DNA of 64,000 nt from the NCBI RefSeq assembly GCF_014195325.1, contig NZ_JACIBK010000003.1:186001-250000 (forward strand), read 5' to 3'. The translations under genes and the position numbers were made by a program. Each line of letters opens with the position of its first letter. The stretch's first letter is position 1. A model generated the notes under the pieces. The model searched no databases, had not been told where the DNA came from, and saw only the letters and a program-made list of their open reading frames with translations. This document shows positions 15,431-24,550 of the stretch, piece by piece. This DNA comes from Rhizobium sp. BK650 (GTDB lineage: Bacteria; Pseudomonadota; Alphaproteobacteria; Rhizobiales; Rhizobiaceae).

Positions 15431-15591
15431 ATATAAAGGGCGTTTCGCTCGCGCGGCAGGAATGGTGATATCCAGCGTCGAACGCCACTTTGCTCAGCTT
15501 CATCTCGCCTGCCTGCGCGCCGAGCTCGAGGCCGGTTCCTGGGCCATGGAGGCGGGCGTGCAGATCATGGCTGAAGCGCCGAAAGGGCCGG
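15431..15591 (-). pseudogene. 3'-end fragment of a SAM methyltransferase gene
   Basis: The minus strand matches the last approximately 50 codons of the methyltransferase gene at 18339-19457: LELGAQAGEMKLSKVAFDAG and GYHHSCRASETPF against LGLGAQAGELKLRKVAFDAG and GYHHFRRASETPF. The match breaks off on the 5' side and the original stop codon is lost. It is a truncated, diverged copy about 2.9 kb from its intact homologue and next to a family B repeat. Confidence 0.8.
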
Positions 15592-15615
15592 CTAGCTCGA
15601 ATATGACAAACGCAA

Positions 15616-15760
15616 GACCCGCCCCAACCCCTCCCCACAAGGACCCCACAAGGTGGAGGGGCTAGCCCGGCCCGCACAGCGTCGCTTCTTTCGAACGCCC
15701 AAAGTTTGGAAAGCCGGCGCGGCAGGTTAAGCCCCTCCCACCTGTGGGGAGGGGTCTTTT
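15616..15760. repeat. Palindromic intergenic repeat, family B copy 2
   Basis: Arms GCCCCAACCCCTCCCCACAAGG and CCCCTCCCACCTGTGGGGAGGGGTC. One arm carries a short internal duplication (CCCCACAAGGACCCCACAAGG). The flank GAATATGACAAACGC matches the copy at 14327. Confidence 0.78.
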
Positions 15761-15874
15761 TCAGTGTACAGCCCAGGCTGATGGCTGACAGATGAACCGG
15801 CTTGATGGTCGACAAGTCATAGTGTGTCGGAAGGAGGGCTTCCGACGGCCATGCACACCGCGGAGAGTGTCCGT

Positions 15875-16843
15875 TCACACGCCTTCGTAGACCAGGCGGG
15901 TGAAGAGCGCCGGCGAGATCGCCCAGTTCCCGAAGACGGGGTCCCATTCCGCCGTGGGCTTGGCGGCGACGGTGTCTTCCGCGCTGCGCCCGTCCTTCTT
16001 CAGCCTGGCGACGTTTTCCCTGACCCCGACGAGCATGTCCCGCCAGGCGGTGAGATCCTTCTTGCTTCCGATCTCTCCATGCCCGGGGATAACCATCGTC
16101 TCATCATCCACCATCTTGACGTTCGCCTCGGCGGCCTGGATCTGCCCGTCGATGCTGCCGCCCGTCGAATAGTCGATGAAGGGATAGACGCCGTTCCAGA
16201 AGGTGTCGCCCATATGGACGACATTGGCTTCCTGGAAAAAGACGGAGATGTCGCTGTCTGTGTGCGCGGGACCGTAGTATTTCAGCCTGATCGTCTGGCC
16301 GTTGTGCTTCAGCGTCTCCTCGTCTGACTTCATCAAGGCTGTCGGCAGGGCCCCCTTCGGCGACGGAGGGAAGTCGAAGTTCCAGTCCTCGACGCGGGTC
16401 GCGGCAGCCAGATGCTTGAGCGAGTTCGGGTGGGCCATGATCACCGCGCCCTCCGAATTCAGCCACTCGTTTCCATCGGTGTGGTCGAAATGCCAGTGCG
16501 AGTTGATGAGGTGCGTGATCGGCTGTTGACCGAGGTCGGCCAGAGCTTTCTCGATCCTGGGGCGGGAACCTGTGAGCCCGGCATCGACGAGCAGCTTCCC
16601 GTCGTCGCCGACGAGGACGCCGATGTTGCCTCCGGAACCGGAAAGCGCGCTTATCCCGCCGCGAAGCGTGGCGGTCCTGATGTCTGCCGCGGCCGCCGCC
16701 TCACGGAACTGGATGACGATACTCTTCGCCGCGGCGAATACCTCTGCCGGCGTCAGCCATCCTCCGGAGGCGGCAAAGGTTGCTCCACCGAGGCAGCAGA
16801 GGCAGAAACCACGTCGTGACAGTGCATAGTCGTGCTTGTTCAT
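15875..16843 (-). CDS. Exported metallo-beta-lactamase-fold hydrolase
   Basis: 322 residues from ATG 16843 (GGAGCCGGAA upstream). The N-terminus SRRGFCLCCLGGATFAAS looks like a twin-arginine signal. The zinc motif HxHxDH is H116-W-H118-F-D120-H121; later ligands are in GPAHTDSD (His/Asp) and IPGHGEIG. It is probably a periplasmic MBL-fold enzyme of the class that hydrolyses small esters or lactones; substrate unknown. It lies 81 bp downstream of the exported alpha/beta hydrolase gene on the same strand, so they likely form one transcript. Confidence 0.88.
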   Translation of the reverse strand: MNKHDYALSRRGFCLCCLGGATFAASGGWLTPAEVFAAAKSIVIQFREAAAAADIRTATLRGGISALSGSGGNIGVLVGDDGKLLVDAGLTGSRPRIEKALADLGQQPITHLINSHWHFDHTDGNEWLNSEGAVIMAHPNSLKHLAAATRVEDWNFDFPPSPKGALPTALMKSDEETLKHNGQTIRLKYYGPAHTDSDISVFFQEANVVHMGDTFWNGVYPFIDYSTGGSIDGQIQAAEANVKMVDDETMVIPGHGEIGSKKDLTAWRDMLVGVRENVARLKKDGRSAEDTVAAKPTAEWDPVFGNWAISPALFTRLVYEGV

Positions 16844-16924
16844 TTCCGGCTCCATCAGCGTTGACAGTCTCGGTAAAGAGAGGGCCACCATACAGGGAGG
16901 CGAGCGTGGTGGCTGGGCCTCGAT

Positions 16925-17914
<990 letters not shown>

Positions 17915-18162
17915 TTCAACCTCCAGGGTGACGGCGAAACTGATTGATCTTGGGCATGGTCGGCCGTCGGATGCCCTGGATTGCTACGCCTGACGAAGCT
18001 CCAGGACGAGTTAATTGTCGTAAGGCGTCGTCAATTTGCATGAGGTGTCGAGACGTCAGGAGTTCGCCGGGCTAACGCCGCCCCTGTACCTGTTCACACG
18101 GGTCTAGCGGGGCCGTCTGCTCTCCCGTGATTGATCAGAAAATCAGCAAGGTAGTGCGCTGT

Positions 18163-18285
18163 GGCCCCCTCATCCGCTCTTCGGGAACCTTCTCCCCATT
18201 GGGAAGAAGGGGTGTCGTTGCCGCCGTGTTTGGCTCCCCTTCTCCCCCCGGGGAGAAGGTGGCCCGAAGGGCCAGATGAGGGGCT
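18163..18285. repeat. Palindromic intergenic repeat, family A copy 3
   Basis: CCCCCTCATCCGCTC... CCTTCTCCCC / GGGGAGAAGGTGG ... AGATGAGGGGCT. It fills most of the gap between the start of the hydrolase gene (17914) and the 3' end of the methyltransferase gene (18339). The remaining 250 bp (17915-18162) hold no gene. Confidence 0.75.
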
Positions 18286-18338
18286 CCGGGCGCCACCTTC
18301 CGGTCCTCTTGCGCGAAGCTGTGCGCCGTCAAACCCAT

Positions 18339-19457
18339 TCAGGCCCGCACTTCGAAGACCATGTTGAACGGCGTTTCGCTCGCGCGGCGGAAATGGTGAT
18401 ATCCCGCGTCGAACGCCACCTTGCGCAGCTTCAATTCGCCCGCCTGCGCGCCAAGCCCGAGGCCGACTTCCTGGGCCATGGAGGCCGGTGTGCAGATCAT
18501 TGCCGAGGCGCCGTAGTAGACGCGGCCGACGGGATTGAGATTATCCTTCAGCCCGTCATGGGCGAAGGGCTCGACGATCATCCAGGTGCCGTCCTTGGCC
18601 ATGGTCTCGCGGATATGGCGGCCGGCGCCGACAGGATCGCCCATGTCGTGCAGGCAGTCGAACATGGCGACGAGATCGTAGTTGCCGGCGGGGACTTCCT
18701 TGGCGCTGGCCTTGTCGAAGCTCACCCGATCGTCGACGCCGGCCTCCTTTGCCGCCATCCTGGCGCGCTCGATCGAGGGGCCGTGATAGTCGAAGCCGTG
18801 GAAGTGCGATTTCGGGAAGGCCTTGGCCATGAGAATGGTCGAAGCGCCGTGGCCACAGCCTATATCGGCAACTTCCGCCCCGCGCTCCAGCTTTTCCTTG
18901 ACCCCTTTCAGCGCGGGAATCCATTCCTCGACGAGATGGCTGTTATAGCCTGGGCGGAAGAAGCGCTCGGTGCCGCGGAAGAGGCAGGTGCTGTGTTCAT
19001 GCCAGCCGAGGCCCTTGCCGGTGCGAAAGGCATCTTCCACCTTCGGCTCGTCCATCCACATGGACTGCACGATTTCGAACGCGCCGCCGAAGAAGGCGGG
19101 GCTGTCCTCATTGGCGAAGACCATCGCCTGTTCGGGCGTCATGAGAAATTTGTTCGAGGCCTCGTGCCAGGTGATGTAATCGGCGGCGGCCATCGCGGCC
19201 AGCCATTCGCGCACGTTGCGCTCGGCGAGCCCCATCGTTTCGGCAAGCTGCATCGAGGAACGCGGCCGCCCGTCCATCATCGCCTTGAACAGGCCAAGAT
19301 GATCGCCGAGCACGACGAGAACGCCCGACACACTGGCGCCGAGATCGCCCACCAGACGGCCGACGAGCGCATCGACCTTCTGCATGTCGGGCTGCTTCAT
19401 ATCGGCTTTCTGCCCACCGGATTTAGGATCGGATTCACGGATATCGGATTTCTGCAT
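18339..19457 (-). CDS. SAM-dependent methyltransferase with N-terminal dimerisation/winged-helix domain
   Basis: 372 residues from ATG 19457, with GGAGGGTGCC before it. Residues 25-115 form a helical/winged-helix region (VLGDHLGLFKAM, RNVREWLAAMAAADYI) as in Rv2258c-like methyltransferases. The Rossmann domain has EVADIGCGHGASTIL (motif I) and MFDCLHDMGDP (motif IV). Substrate unknown, small-molecule O- or N-methylation likely. A fragment of a related gene lies at 15431-15591. Longer in-frame starts lack a ribosome-binding site. Confidence 0.88.
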   Translation of the reverse strand: MQKSDIRESDPKSGGQKADMKQPDMQKVDALVGRLVGDLGASVSGVLVVLGDHLGLFKAMMDGRPRSSMQLAETMGLAERNVREWLAAMAAADYITWHEASNKFLMTPEQAMVFANEDSPAFFGGAFEIVQSMWMDEPKVEDAFRTGKGLGWHEHSTCLFRGTERFFRPGYNSHLVEEWIPALKGVKEKLERGAEVADIGCGHGASTILMAKAFPKSHFHGFDYHGPSIERARMAAKEAGVDDRVSFDKASAKEVPAGNYDLVAMFDCLHDMGDPVGAGRHIRETMAKDGTWMIVEPFAHDGLKDNLNPVGRVYYGASAMICTPASMAQEVGLGLGAQAGELKLRKVAFDAGYHHFRRASETPFNMVFEVRA

Positions 19458-19652
19458 GGCACCCTCCATAGATGCGTGCGCCCCAGCCCGATACGTCGAC
19501 CTGCCGCAGATTCTAGGCCGGGGCAGCGGACAGTCAATGCTGCATTCGGGTGAGGGCGGGTGAGGGCGAGGCGAGGGCGTTCTGAACATCATGGCGGGCG
19601 GCGGCGTGCAGCTTAAAGCTCCGCGCGGTCAAATAGGCCTCGACAAAAACAG

Positions 19653-19689
19653 AAAAGGGCGGCTCCTGACGGTGAGAGCCACCCCTTTT
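19653..19689. other. Unassigned hairpin with A/T-rich ends
   Basis: AAAAGGG (19653-19659) pairs with CCCCTTTT (19682-19689), and GGCTC with GAGAGCC inside. The region 19458-19909 has no gene other than the direct repeat at 19751 and the promoter of the Hint gene. This could be the terminator of an unlisted small RNA on either strand, or a leader structure. Confidence 0.35.
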
Positions 19690-19750
19690 CCTACCGACTC
19701 TATGGCGCCAGCAGGACTGTAACTAGCGGACGAAGCGCGGCCCGCAATCC

Positions 19751-19796
19751 GACCAAAGTCCGGTGCCTTTAGAGACCAAAGTCCAAAGCCTTAGAG
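19751..19796 (+). promoter_or_regulatory. Tandem 23-bp repeat upstream of the Hint-domain gene
   Basis: GACCAAAGTCCGGTGCCTTTAG followed at once by GACCAAAGTCCAAAGCCTTAG: two near-identical head-to-tail copies (each with an internal GAC..GTC dyad), about 115 bp before the start at 19910. Possible regulator-binding sites; no regulator is adjacent. Confidence 0.4.
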
Positions 19797-19909
19797 AGAA
19801 TGCACTCTCCCTTTTCGGTAGATACTACCGCTGTTCTGCGAAATTGTATGGGATTGAACCTATTGTAAAATTCGCCGGTGTTACTGTTTTCAAAAAAAGG
19901 ACACCAGGT

Positions 19910-20791
19910 ATGTCATCCACGGAAGATCCGAAGCTGCCACGCGATGTCGCGCGCAGACATTTTCTAGGTGTTACTGCCGCCGCCGGCGCTAAGCTTGCTG
20001 GCTTTGCAGCCTTGGCGACGGCAATTTCGACGTCTCCCATAAGCGCCATGGGGCGCCGTTGGGGGCGGGGCGAATCTGGTGGACATGGAGGCTGGTGGGG
20101 TGGACACGGAGGCTCCCATGGCAGTCGTCCCGATGGAGCCTCTGGTGGCGGTGGCGCAAACTGCTTCCTGCGCGGGACGGCGATCCTGACGGATTGCGGT
20201 GAAAAGCCGGTCGAGGATCTGCGCATCGGCGACCGCGTTGCCCTTCCCGACGGCAGCGCTCGTCCGATCAAGTGGATCGGCCGCCAAGCCTTCAAGAGGA
20301 GCGGCGCGCGCTGGCATAAAGACGTCGTGCCGATCCGCGTCTCCCGCGGCGCGCTGGACGGTCGCACACCACATTCCGATCTCTACCTGTCGCCCGGACA
20401 TGCGCTGTTTCTGGACGGCGTTCTGATCCAGGTGAAAGAACTGGTGAACGGCAAGACAATCGCACCGGTCATTCCGGCCGACGACACCGCGATCGAGTAT
20501 TACGCCCTCATGCTCGATACGCATGAAGTCATACTTGCCGAAGGGGCAGCCGCCGAGAGCTTCCATCTCAAGGATAGCAATCACGAGATCTTCTCGAACT
20601 TTGCCGAATATAAGCGCCTCTATGGGGAAGAGAAGGTCGTGATGGCATCCTATGCGCCAGTGCTGGGAGGCGGCTGGATGCACTTGAAAGCGCTTCTCCT
20701 GCTTGGCGTTTCTCCACTCGTGCCGAGGCGCGATCCGCTCGGCGAGGCCTGTGAGAAGATCAATGCGCAAGCCAAGGAGCTGTCGTTCTGA
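19910..20791 (+). CDS. Exported Hint-domain protein
   Basis: 293 residues from ATG 19910 (AAGGACACCAGGT upstream). Residues 10-47 have RRHFLG plus a hydrophobic stretch, a probable twin-arginine signal. A Gly/His/Trp-rich linker (48-84, with GGHGGWWGGHGGSHG) leads to a Hint_2-type domain that begins at C85 (NCFLRGTAILTDCGEKPVED) and continues with LRIGDRVALPDGSARPIKWI, then SPGHALFLDG. Hint domains catalyse N-S acyl shifts in inteins and hedgehog proteins; in this bacterial family processing has not been shown to my knowledge. A hairpin at 20815-20838 follows. Confidence 0.85.
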   Translation: MSSTEDPKLPRDVARRHFLGVTAAAGAKLAGFAALATAISTSPISAMGRRWGRGESGGHGGWWGGHGGSHGSRPDGASGGGGANCFLRGTAILTDCGEKPVEDLRIGDRVALPDGSARPIKWIGRQAFKRSGARWHKDVVPIRVSRGALDGRTPHSDLYLSPGHALFLDGVLIQVKELVNGKTIAPVIPADDTAIEYYALMLDTHEVILAEGAAAESFHLKDSNHEIFSNFAEYKRLYGEEKVVMASYAPVLGGGWMHLKALLLLGVSPLVPRRDPLGEACEKINAQAKELSF

Positions 20792-20814
20792 CAAGCCGCA
20801 CGGCTGAGCGTTAT

Positions 20815-20838
20815 ACCCTGCCGCTGCAGCGGCAGGGT
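20815..20838. terminator. Palindromic hairpin after the Hint gene
   Basis: ACCCTGCCGCTG / CAGCGGCAGGGT, a perfect 12-bp arm palindrome with no spacer, 24 bp after the stop. No U-run follows on the + strand, so it would be a weak intrinsic terminator. Confidence 0.5.
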
Positions 20839-20951
20839 GATCCTGACGAACTACAAGGCCATGACGACTTCTCCGCAGTCACTTCTGCAGAACAAGCTTC
20901 TCGCGCTATTGCCACCTGCCGATGACCAGCAGGTTGCGGTCTCGGGCGTGA

Positions 20952-21212
20952 CTACCAGCCTTCGGCCCTGAAGTTCGCAAGAAGAGTTGCCTCCAGCTCA
21001 TCGCAGACGGCAACGTAGTGGTCCAAAATCATTTCGTGATCGGAGGTGTCGCTCTGCCACTTCGCTTTTGCCATGAGGGCATCACCATATGTTTCGATAA
21101 GCTCGGTCCAACGGGATGCTACCGGCACGTAGGGCCTCAGTTCAGGATGCCTGTCGAGCAAGGATTTCAGACCAATTTGGAAACTCTCTGAGCTAGCTTC
21201 TTTCTCTGCCAT
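20952..21212 (-). CDS. Small soluble protein of unknown function
   Basis: 86 residues from ATG 21212 (MAEKEASSESFQIGLKSLL). Predicted all-helical, with LDRHPELRPYVPVASRWTEL and DHEMILDHYVAVCDELEATL. No membrane segment, no recognised domain. Longer in-frame starts are possible but read through non-coding DNA. It is convergent with the Hint gene. Confidence 0.65.
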   Translation of the reverse strand: MAEKEASSESFQIGLKSLLDRHPELRPYVPVASRWTELIETYGDALMAKAKWQSDTSDHEMILDHYVAVCDELEATLLANFRAEGW

Positions 21213-21267
21213 GTACCTACCATTTCGCCTTCTCCCGCTGTTTTCGGGGACCAAACCTGAATGCGAG

Positions 21268-21369
21268 ATGAAGAGTGACGCGCTGCCGGATGCGCTCGCA
21301 AGGTTCTTCGACCGCATGCGCGCGCGGCCCTCGGAGATCCAGGCGCTTGCCGAGGAGGGACTGGGCTGA
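21268..21369 (+). other. Possible coding remnant of 33 codons
   Basis: Plus-strand reading MKSDALPDALARFFDRMRAR then PSEIQALAEEGLG and TGA looks like the helical end of a real protein, and the frame stays open upstream of the ATG without a start. It may be the 3' remnant of a lost gene or chance. The rest of 21213-21552 holds nothing recognisable. Confidence 0.22.
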
Positions 21370-21552
21370 TTTGGTGGCCGGGCACGTTCTGATCCGGGAA
21401 CCGCCCTCCAGGCAAGTCAGGACAAACCGTATCCACTTATCCATCGTACAGGTCTCTTTCCACAGCATCGGCAAAGCTCTCCTTTGCTGTCGGAAGTGTC
21501 CACTATGTCTCCGGTCTACACTGTCCACTAAGTCGCCGGTTCGGACCCAGGG

Positions 21553-21688
21553 AAAACCCCTCCCCAACCCCTCCCCACAAGGGGGAGGGGCTTGAACTGC
21601 CGCACCCGCTCTCCAAACTTTCGACGTTTCGGAAGAAGCGAGGTGGTGCGGCCAAGTTAGCCCCTCCCACCTGTGGGGAGGGGTCTTT
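21553..21688. repeat. Palindromic intergenic repeat, family B copy 3
   Basis: CCCCTCCCCAACCCCTCCCC ... CCCCTCCCACCTGTGGGGAGGGGTC with the middle AAACTTTCGACGTTTCGGAAG. A complete copy, in the 21370-21924 gap, which otherwise holds no gene. Confidence 0.8.
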
Positions 21689-21924
21689 GCTTCCGGAGTC
21701 CCGGAACGGTCTAAGGCTTCTGCCTGAGCGCATCAAAGACGCGACCTTTGGCTTTCGAAAGCGCTTGACGTAGCGAAGCAGAATGCTCAGATGAATCATC
21801 CCCCCGTGCCTTGAAACTGCCTTGGAACTCATGACTTAAGAGACTGTTCGGACTCTGGCGTTGAGACGATGCCGACGTCCCCCGGCTGACTGGGTAAGCG
21901 GTGCTTTTTGAGGAGCCTGTCATC

Positions 21925-22365
21925 ATGAAGATTTCGTCCAGATTTCGTTTGGCAACCGTTGCCGTTATCGCCGCTACGGGCGTCGGCTTTGCGAGCGGCG
22001 CGCATGCAGATAGCGGTACGATCCGCTTTTCCGTCTACAAGGCCGCCTTCTTCGTCGGCGGCTCCGGAGGCGACGGCACACTGACCTTCCATGGGCACAA
22101 ATATCCGATTTCGATCGGCGGCATCTCGGGCGGCCTCGCCTTCGGTGCTTCGAAAACCTATTTCCAGGGCACCGTGCGCAACATTCGCCGCGCTCAGGAT
22201 GTGGCGGGTGTCTACGGTGCAGCGGGCGGCGGAGGCGCGGTCGGCAAGGGAGCCCAGGTTATCGTCATGACCAATAACAAGGGCGCCGAGCTCGAACTGA
22301 CAGGCAGGCAGGTCGGCCTTCAAGTCAACGCCGATATCAGCGGCATGAGCATCTCGGTGAAGTAA
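21925..22365 (+). CDS. Exported glycine-rich small protein of unknown function
   Basis: 146 residues from ATG 21925 (GAGGAGCCTGTC upstream). Signal peptide 1-29 ends GAHAD. The mature part (GTIRFSVYKAAFFVGGSGGD, GTLTFHGHKYPISIGGISGG, then VRNIRRAQDVAGVYGAAGGG) is a Gly-rich beta structure with a final VGLQVNADISGMSISVK. It recalls rhizobial periplasmic proteins of the DUF1134/EipA kind, but I am not confident of that. An E-family repeat follows the stop. Confidence 0.8.
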   Translation: MKISSRFRLATVAVIAATGVGFASGAHADSGTIRFSVYKAAFFVGGSGGDGTLTFHGHKYPISIGGISGGLAFGASKTYFQGTVRNIRRAQDVAGVYGAAGGGGAVGKGAQVIVMTNNKGAELELTGRQVGLQVNADISGMSISVK

Positions 22366-22376
22366 GGCCGTCACTC

Positions 22377-22487
22377 GAGCGCCGTGCGTCCATTCGGACG
22401 CATAAAGGACGCTCTAACTCTTTGAATCTACGCATCAGGCATTCCGAAAATCTGTTCCGATTTTCGAGCCGATGCCGTAGGGCTTTG
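22377..22487. repeat. Dispersed repeat, family E copy 1
   Basis: Starts GAGCGCCGTGCGTCCATTCG and continues to ...TTTCGAGCCGATGCCGTAG. It contains the hairpins TGCGTCCATTCGGACGCA and CGAAAATCTGTTCCGATTTTCG. An inverted copy lies at 29666-29774, and a shorter one at 30724-30781. Confidence 0.75.
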
Positions 22488-22634
22488 CGCTAGGCGCCTC
22501 GAGACTCCTGTCCTGTTCCGGATCCTTGCTCAGAACATTGGCATCTTTCGCCATAGCCGTGGCGTCTTCCGCCAATGCTGTGGCATGATGAGCGAGTTAT
22601 GTTTGCCTCAAATGCAAGAGCAAGAGGTGCTGAC

Positions 22635-23462
22635 ATGACTACGCGAACCCAACCCACCGCCCTCGTTACCGGCGCATCGTCCGGCATGGGCAAGAGCATC
22701 GCCAAACGCCTGATCGCCGATGGCTATCTGGTCTATGTCGCCGCGCGCGGCGTCGACAGGATGGCGGATCTGGAAAGACTCGGTGCGGTGCCGCTGCGCA
22801 TGGACATCTCAAGCGACGAAGACATCGTCGCAGCCGTTGCTGCGATCACGGAGCGATCGGGCGGCGTCGACGTGCTCGTCAACAACGCCGGCTACGGGCT
22901 CTACGGACCTGTCGAGGAGATACCGCTCGACGAGGCGCGCTATCAGTTCGAGGTCAATGTCTTCGGCCCCGCCCGCCTGACCCAGCTCCTGCTGCCGGCC
23001 ATGCGGGCCAAGGGCAGGGGCACGATCGTCAATATCACCTCGATGGGCGGCAAGATCTACACCGTCCTTGGCGCCTGGTATCACGCGACCAAACACGCGC
23101 TGGAAGGCTGGTCGGACAGTTTGCGTCTGGAAGCCGAGCCGTTCGGCATCCGTGTTGTCGTGATCGAGCCGGGCCTGATCGAGACCGGCTTCGGTTCGGC
23201 TGCCTCGAAGGGTCTTCTCGAACGTTCGGCCAATGGTCCCTATGCGAAGATGGCGCAGAGCATCGCTGCTTCCATAGAGCGAAGCTACGGCAAGGGTCAG
23301 GGCACCGATCCCAAGGTCATCGCCGACTTGGTGGGTGACGCGGTCAGATCCACTCGCCCGAGGACGCGCTATGCGGCGGGCAAATATGCCAGGATGTTGA
23401 TCGGCGTGCGCAAGTGGTTCGGCGACCGGGCCTTCGACAGGGTGATCAAGAGCCAGATGTAG
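22635..23462 (+). CDS. Short-chain dehydrogenase/reductase
   Basis: 275 residues from ATG 22635 (AGAGGTGCTGAC upstream). Classical SDR: cofactor motif TGASSGMG, NNAGYG, catalytic Ser in NITSMGG and YHATKHA (Y..xK). The length and PGLIETGF resemble the retinol dehydrogenase-like/oxidoreductase group that uses NADP(H). It is followed after 19 bp by an AraC regulator gene on the same strand, probably one operon. Confidence 0.92.
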   Translation: MTTRTQPTALVTGASSGMGKSIAKRLIADGYLVYVAARGVDRMADLERLGAVPLRMDISSDEDIVAAVAAITERSGGVDVLVNNAGYGLYGPVEEIPLDEARYQFEVNVFGPARLTQLLLPAMRAKGRGTIVNITSMGGKIYTVLGAWYHATKHALEGWSDSLRLEAEPFGIRVVVIEPGLIETGFGSAASKGLLERSANGPYAKMAQSIAASIERSYGKGQGTDPKVIADLVGDAVRSTRPRTRYAAGKYARMLIGVRKWFGDRAFDRVIKSQM

Positions 23463-23481
23463 AAAGACTGGAGGATGGTGC

Positions 23482-24483
23482 GTGAGCAGGAATGTGAGCG
23501 ACAGGTGCAGGCTGCCGCAGGCCTTTTGGCGGGCGACGGAGCGCATGGGGCTTCCAGCCCCGGCTCTGCTGCGGCAGGCCAAGCTTCCGGCCACGCTGCA
23601 CGTCACGCCGGATGCATGGCTGACCACGGCGCAATATTTCGCGCTGTGGCGGGCGGTCGAGGACCTCTCGCAGGATCCGGCCGCCGGCATCAGGATGACG
23701 GTCGAGACCGACACGTCGGTGCAGCCGCCCGCCACCATGTCGGCTTTCTTTGCCCGCGACTATCGCGACGGACTGCACCGGCTGGCGCGTTTCAAGCAAC
23801 TGTGCACGCCCGAAGGACTTTCGGTAACGGAAAGCGGCGGCGAATGCCGGGTCTCCGTGCGCTGGCTCCATGCCGGCGAGGCCGAGCCGAACGCCGCAGC
23901 CGATGTCACTTTCGCCGCGATCCTCGAACTCGGGCGCAGGGGAACCGGCAGGCATATCAGGCCGCTTCGAGCCGAAATGGTGCGGCAGGGACCGGTTTCC
24001 GAGGCGCACCGCAGCTATTTCGACGCGCCCATGCGCACCGGTTGTCCTGAGAACGCGCTGGTGCTCGATCGCGACGATCTCGATCTTCCCTTCGCCGGGC
24101 ACAACCCCGAACTGCTGGCGATCCTGGAGCCGGCACTTGCCGCCTCCCTCGGGGAGATCGAGGCACAATCCTCGCTATCGCAACAGGTGAAGATCCTGAT
24201 CAAACGCCGCCTTGCAAGCGGCAGGCCCGATGTCGCCGATGTGGCGCGCGAACTCGGCATGAGCGAGCGGACGCTGCAACGCCGTATCACCGCGCAGGGA
24301 TCGAGCTATCGCGGGCTGCTGGACGAGGCGCGGCAGGAGCTTGGCCGGCGCCTGCTTTCGGACGAGCAGAACGGCATCGAGGAGATCGCCTTCCTGCTCG
24401 GATTTCAGGACACCGGCTCGTTCTACCGGGCGTTCCGATCCTGGGAGGGCGTCACGCCGGCACAGTGGCGAGGGATGCATTGA
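23482..24483 (+). CDS. AraC-family regulator
   Basis: 333 residues, GTG start with GGAGGATGGTGC upstream. The N-terminal part (about 15-190) is the arabinose-binding-type AraC regulatory domain (LLRQAKLPATLHVTPDAWL, GLHRLARFKQLCTPEGLSV). The C-terminal pair of HTHs (245-330) reads DVARELGMSERTLQRRITAQ and FLLGFQDTGSFYRAFRSWEG. It follows the SDR gene after 19 bp and most likely controls it. Confidence 0.9.
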   Translation: MSRNVSDRCRLPQAFWRATERMGLPAPALLRQAKLPATLHVTPDAWLTTAQYFALWRAVEDLSQDPAAGIRMTVETDTSVQPPATMSAFFARDYRDGLHRLARFKQLCTPEGLSVTESGGECRVSVRWLHAGEAEPNAAADVTFAAILELGRRGTGRHIRPLRAEMVRQGPVSEAHRSYFDAPMRTGCPENALVLDRDDLDLPFAGHNPELLAILEPALAASLGEIEAQSSLSQQVKILIKRRLASGRPDVADVARELGMSERTLQRRITAQGSSYRGLLDEARQELGRRLLSDEQNGIEEIAFLLGFQDTGSFYRAFRSWEGVTPAQWRGMH

Positions 24484-24550
24484 CGGCGAGCCCCGATAAG
24501 CAGTCGAGGCTTTCGCCCCTATAACCGACGACTTCATCGTGCTGGCTCGA

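Noticed and set aside
18276-19553. 425-codon plus-strand frame
   Set aside because: Antisense to the methyltransferase gene, which carries clear SAM motifs.
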